Of a DNA stretch of 64,000 nt, positions 62,082-64,000 are shown piece by piece; the first letter of the stretch is position 1; each line of letters begins with the position of its first letter. Made by a program: the position numbers and the translations under genes. The notes under the pieces were generated by a model. The model did no database searches. It saw nothing but the letters and a program-made list of their open reading frames with translations, and had not been told where the DNA came from. Source of the DNA: SHZI01 sp964417725. Lineage in GTDB: Bacteria; Pseudomonadota; Gammaproteobacteria; Steroidobacterales; GCA-2729495. The DNA lies in the NCBI GenBank assembly GCA_964417725.1, contig CAYQIV010000015.1, forward strand, positions 1-64,000, read 5' to 3'.

Positions 62082-63734
62082 TCAGGGTCCCCAGCGTGCC
62101 GGATCGGCGAAGATGATACGGAAAATGCTGCCGCCGCCGGGGCGGGCTTCGTGGGACAGGGCCGCGCGGTTGCACTCGCAGAGCTCGCGCGAGATGAACA
62201 GGCCGAGTCCGGTGCCACCGCCGCGACCGGTGGCGAAAGGTTCGAAGATGCGCTCGACCATCTCGGCATCGATGCCGGGCCCGCGGTCGGCGACGGCGAG
62301 GTACGGCCGGCGATTTCCGGCCATGCGACCCCACGACAACTCGATGCTGATGCCGCTGGCCGCCTCGCTGGCGTACTTGACGGCGTTCTCGCACAGGTTC
62401 CATACCACCTGGCGCAGGTGGCCGGGGTCCATGCGCACCTCGATGTCCTCGGCCGATACCACCCGGACCTGGTCCTCGAAAAGTTCCAGGGTGGCGGTGA
62501 ATTCGGCGGCGAATTCCCCGGTCCAGCCCTGCAGGTAGATCAATTCCGGCCGGCTGGCCTCGCGGCGCGACAGCTGCATGACGTTGTCGACGATCTCGCT
62601 GACGCGTCGCGAGTTGGTGGTGATGATGTCGATCAGGCGCCGCTCGGCGCTGCCCGTCAGTGGCGATTCCTCGAGCAGCTGGCCGGCGTGACTGAGCGCG
62701 CCGACCGGGTTCCTGATCTCGTGGGCGATGCTCGCCGACAGGCGACCGAGCGCGGCGAGCTTGGCCTGCTGGAGGCGCTCGGCGAGCTGGCCGGCGTCCT
62801 CGAGGAACAGCAGCACGGGGCCCTGTTCGTCGGCACCGAGCGGCGCGATGTGCGCGTTGATGCGTGTCGTGCCGTCGGCCGAGCCGAAAGGCGGTGGTTG
62901 CAGCAGCGGATTGCCCTGGCGGCGCCAGTCGCGCAGCAGCCGGTCGAGGTGCGGCGCGACGCTGGCCAGCGACTGCCCGGCCTCGCGCCGCGCGATGCCG
63001 AGGTGCTCGGCCGCTGACTGGTTGATCAACCGGATGCGGTGGCGCTCGTCGACGACGACGATGCTTTCGCGCAGGTTCTGGATCACGTAGTCGTTGAGCT
63101 GGGCGAGGTCGGCGAGGTCGATGCCGCGCTGGCGGGCCAGCGCTTCGCTTTCCTCGATCTGGCGGGCCAGCGGGTAGGCCGCCGAGGCGATGATGAAGAT
63201 GATCAGGCCGAGCACGCCGGCGGGAACGAAGTCGCCGAGCGGTGCGCCCTGGGCGAGGAAGCCGAAGGACTGTTCACCGAGCACGGCGAGCGCCGCGACG
63301 GCGGCGCCGAGGAAGGCATGGCGGCCCGGCAGGTGCAGGCTCGCGGCGCCGACGAAGACCACCAGCAGGCCGCCGATGCCGCTGGTCACGCCGCCGCTGG
63401 CGTGCATCAGCACGGTGATGGCGAGGATGTCGACGACCAGGGCGGCGATGACCACTGCGCGCAGCAGGGTGCGCGGTTGCCAGAGCAGGCCGAGGAGGAT
63501 GGCGGCGACGATGGCGTAGAGCAGTGCGCCGGGGATGAGCAGCTGCGGGTCGCGGGCACCGGGCAGCACCGTCTCGCGGTAGCCCAGGGCGATGGCGAGC
63601 ATCAGCAAGGCGGCGAGCAGGCGGAAGATGCCGACCAGGCGCACGGTGCGCTGCTGGATGCGGCGGCCGGGCGAGGGCTCGCCGGGCGCCGCTGCCCGCG
63701 ATGTGCCGGTGGCTGATGGCGAAAGGGTACCCAT
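62082..63734 (-). CDS. pilS: Sensor histidine kinase PilS
   Basis: Membrane sensor that controls PilR; in Pseudomonas PilS senses PilA in the membrane. 550 residues: about six helices (around 30-190, such as LLAALLMLAIALGY and AGVLGLIIFIIASAAYPLA), a PAS domain (about 215-310), H box LSASIAHEIRNPVGALSHAG, N box VVWNLCENAVKYA, and G boxes VADRGPGIDAEMVERIFEPF and GGGTGLGLFISRELCE. ATG 63734 is chosen; an open extension upstream to 63860 lacks family features. Forms an operon with pilR. Confidence 0.96.
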   Translation of the reverse strand: MGTLSPSATGTSRAAAPGEPSPGRRIQQRTVRLVGIFRLLAALLMLAIALGYRETVLPGARDPQLLIPGALLYAIVAAILLGLLWQPRTLLRAVVIAALVVDILAITVLMHASGGVTSGIGGLLVVFVGAASLHLPGRHAFLGAAVAALAVLGEQSFGFLAQGAPLGDFVPAGVLGLIIFIIASAAYPLARQIEESEALARQRGIDLADLAQLNDYVIQNLRESIVVVDERHRIRLINQSAAEHLGIARREAGQSLASVAPHLDRLLRDWRRQGNPLLQPPPFGSADGTTRINAHIAPLGADEQGPVLLFLEDAGQLAERLQQAKLAALGRLSASIAHEIRNPVGALSHAGQLLEESPLTGSAERRLIDIITTNSRRVSEIVDNVMQLSRREASRPELIYLQGWTGEFAAEFTATLELFEDQVRVVSAEDIEVRMDPGHLRQVVWNLCENAVKYASEAASGISIELSWGRMAGNRRPYLAVADRGPGIDAEMVERIFEPFATGRGGGTGLGLFISRELCECNRAALSHEARPGGGSIFRIIFADPARWGP

Positions 63735-63816
63735 GGACCCGGCATTATGTATGGCAAGGCGCCGGCGTTCGTGAACGCAGTCCCGGTTCGGCCGGCGGCC
63801 GCCGTCGGCCAGCGGT

Positions 63817-63844
63817 TTGATTCGCGGCATTTTTACCCCACAAT
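63817..63844 (+). promoter_or_regulatory. Candidate promoter for sucC
   Basis: TTGATT (63817-63822), 16-base spacer, CACAAT (63839-63844), four of six matches in each, about 70 bases upstream of the sucC ATG. Weak motif evidence. Confidence 0.35.
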
Positions 63845-63914
63845 ACCGCCCGTCCGGCACCGCAACATGGTTTCAGGGGCTGAGTGTGCCGGCCCGCCCT
63901 TCGCAGAGCAGTTC

Positions 63915-64000
63915 ATGAATCTTCACGAATACCAGGCGAAAGCGCTCTTTCGCCGCCATGGCATTGTTGTCCCGCAAGGTGAACTCGCGACCACCCCGGC
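63915..64000 (+). CDS. sucC: Succinyl-CoA synthetase beta subunit, first codons (runs off window)
   Basis: Only 28 residues are visible: MNLHEYQAKALFRRHGIVVP followed by QGELATTP. This matches the start of the ADP-forming succinyl-CoA ligase beta subunit, whose N-terminus M(N/D)LHEYQAK is highly conserved and begins an ATP-grasp domain. Malate-CoA ligase beta shares this start, so a later part would be needed to be certain. The gene is divergent from pilS with a 180-base gap. Confidence 0.85.
   Translation, partial: MNLHEYQAKALFRRHGIVVPQGELATTP

Noticed and set aside
63744..63749. CATAAT on the minus strand just before pilS as its -10 box.
   Set aside because: It is only 9 bases before the chosen ATG and no -35 box fits; too weak to list as a promoter.

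Overview
The window is a GC-rich (about 70%) chromosomal segment of a gammaproteobacterium. It is built almost entirely of conserved housekeeping genes on both strands. The class assignment rests on families and gene orders typical of that group: an LpoA-type lipoprotein beside rsmI, yraN and diaA; SspA/SspB after the petABC operon; rnpB upstream of mraZ; a complete division and cell wall (dcw) cluster ending lpxC-dciA-M23 peptidase-secA; ZapD beside coaE; and a PilSR-controlled type IV pilus locus. I cannot name a genus from sequence alone. No insertion sequence, prophage, CRISPR array or tRNA was seen, and no gene-free stretch exceeds 300 bases.

Layout. 1-1764 (minus): metK and the start of ahcY (S-adenosylmethionine cycle). 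1987-7746 (plus): a carbon module tkt-gap-pgk-pyk. 7840-11268 (plus): an exported Rossmann-fold protein, an MFS/ATP-ADP-carrier-like membrane protein and a patatin-like hydrolase. 11279-19021 (minus): kdsD-kdsC-lptC-lptA-lptB-rpoN-hpf-rapZ-mgtE, the LPS export and sigma-54 operon, lacking the ptsN and npr genes many relatives have here. 19159-20691 (plus): ibaG-murA, divergent from kdsD, with no mla genes between. 20890-24729 (plus): petABC (cytochrome bc1) and sspAB. 24761-27265 (minus): lpoA-yraN-diaA. 27278-30922 (plus): rsmI, a Tat-exported nitrilase-like protein with its catalytic cysteine replaced, the RNase P RNA, and two small genes that share a near-identical 27-bp upstream element.

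31127-53885 (plus) is the dcw cluster: a clear promoter and a four-repeat MraZ operator, then mraZ-rsmH-ftsL-ftsI-murE-murF-mraY-murD-ftsW-murG-murC-murB-ddl-ftsQ-ftsA-ftsZ-lpxC, a minus-strand dciA, an M23 peptidase and secA, followed by a mutT-like gene. From rsmH to ftsA nearly every junction is a stop/start overlap. The run breaks at ftsA-ftsZ, where a terminator-like hairpin lies. 54306-63734 (minus) reads pilS-pilR-pilA-pilB-pilC-pilD-coaE-zapD, with a sigma-54 promoter before pilA and a strong terminator after it. The window closes with the first codons of sucC (plus).

Together these genes cover envelope building (peptidoglycan precursors, LPS transport, division, secretion), central carbon flow, respiration and pilus production. 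The sigma factor for the pilin promoter (rpoN) and its activator (pilR) are both present. I found no obviously new multi-gene system. The most unusual items are the Cys-to-Ser exported nitrilase homologue, the paired 27-bp promoter element (one copy driving an apparently leaderless gene), the ftsA-ftsZ hairpin, the palindrome upstream of the pilA promoter, the shortened LpoA, and the genes missing from the kds/lpt/rpoN neighbourhood.
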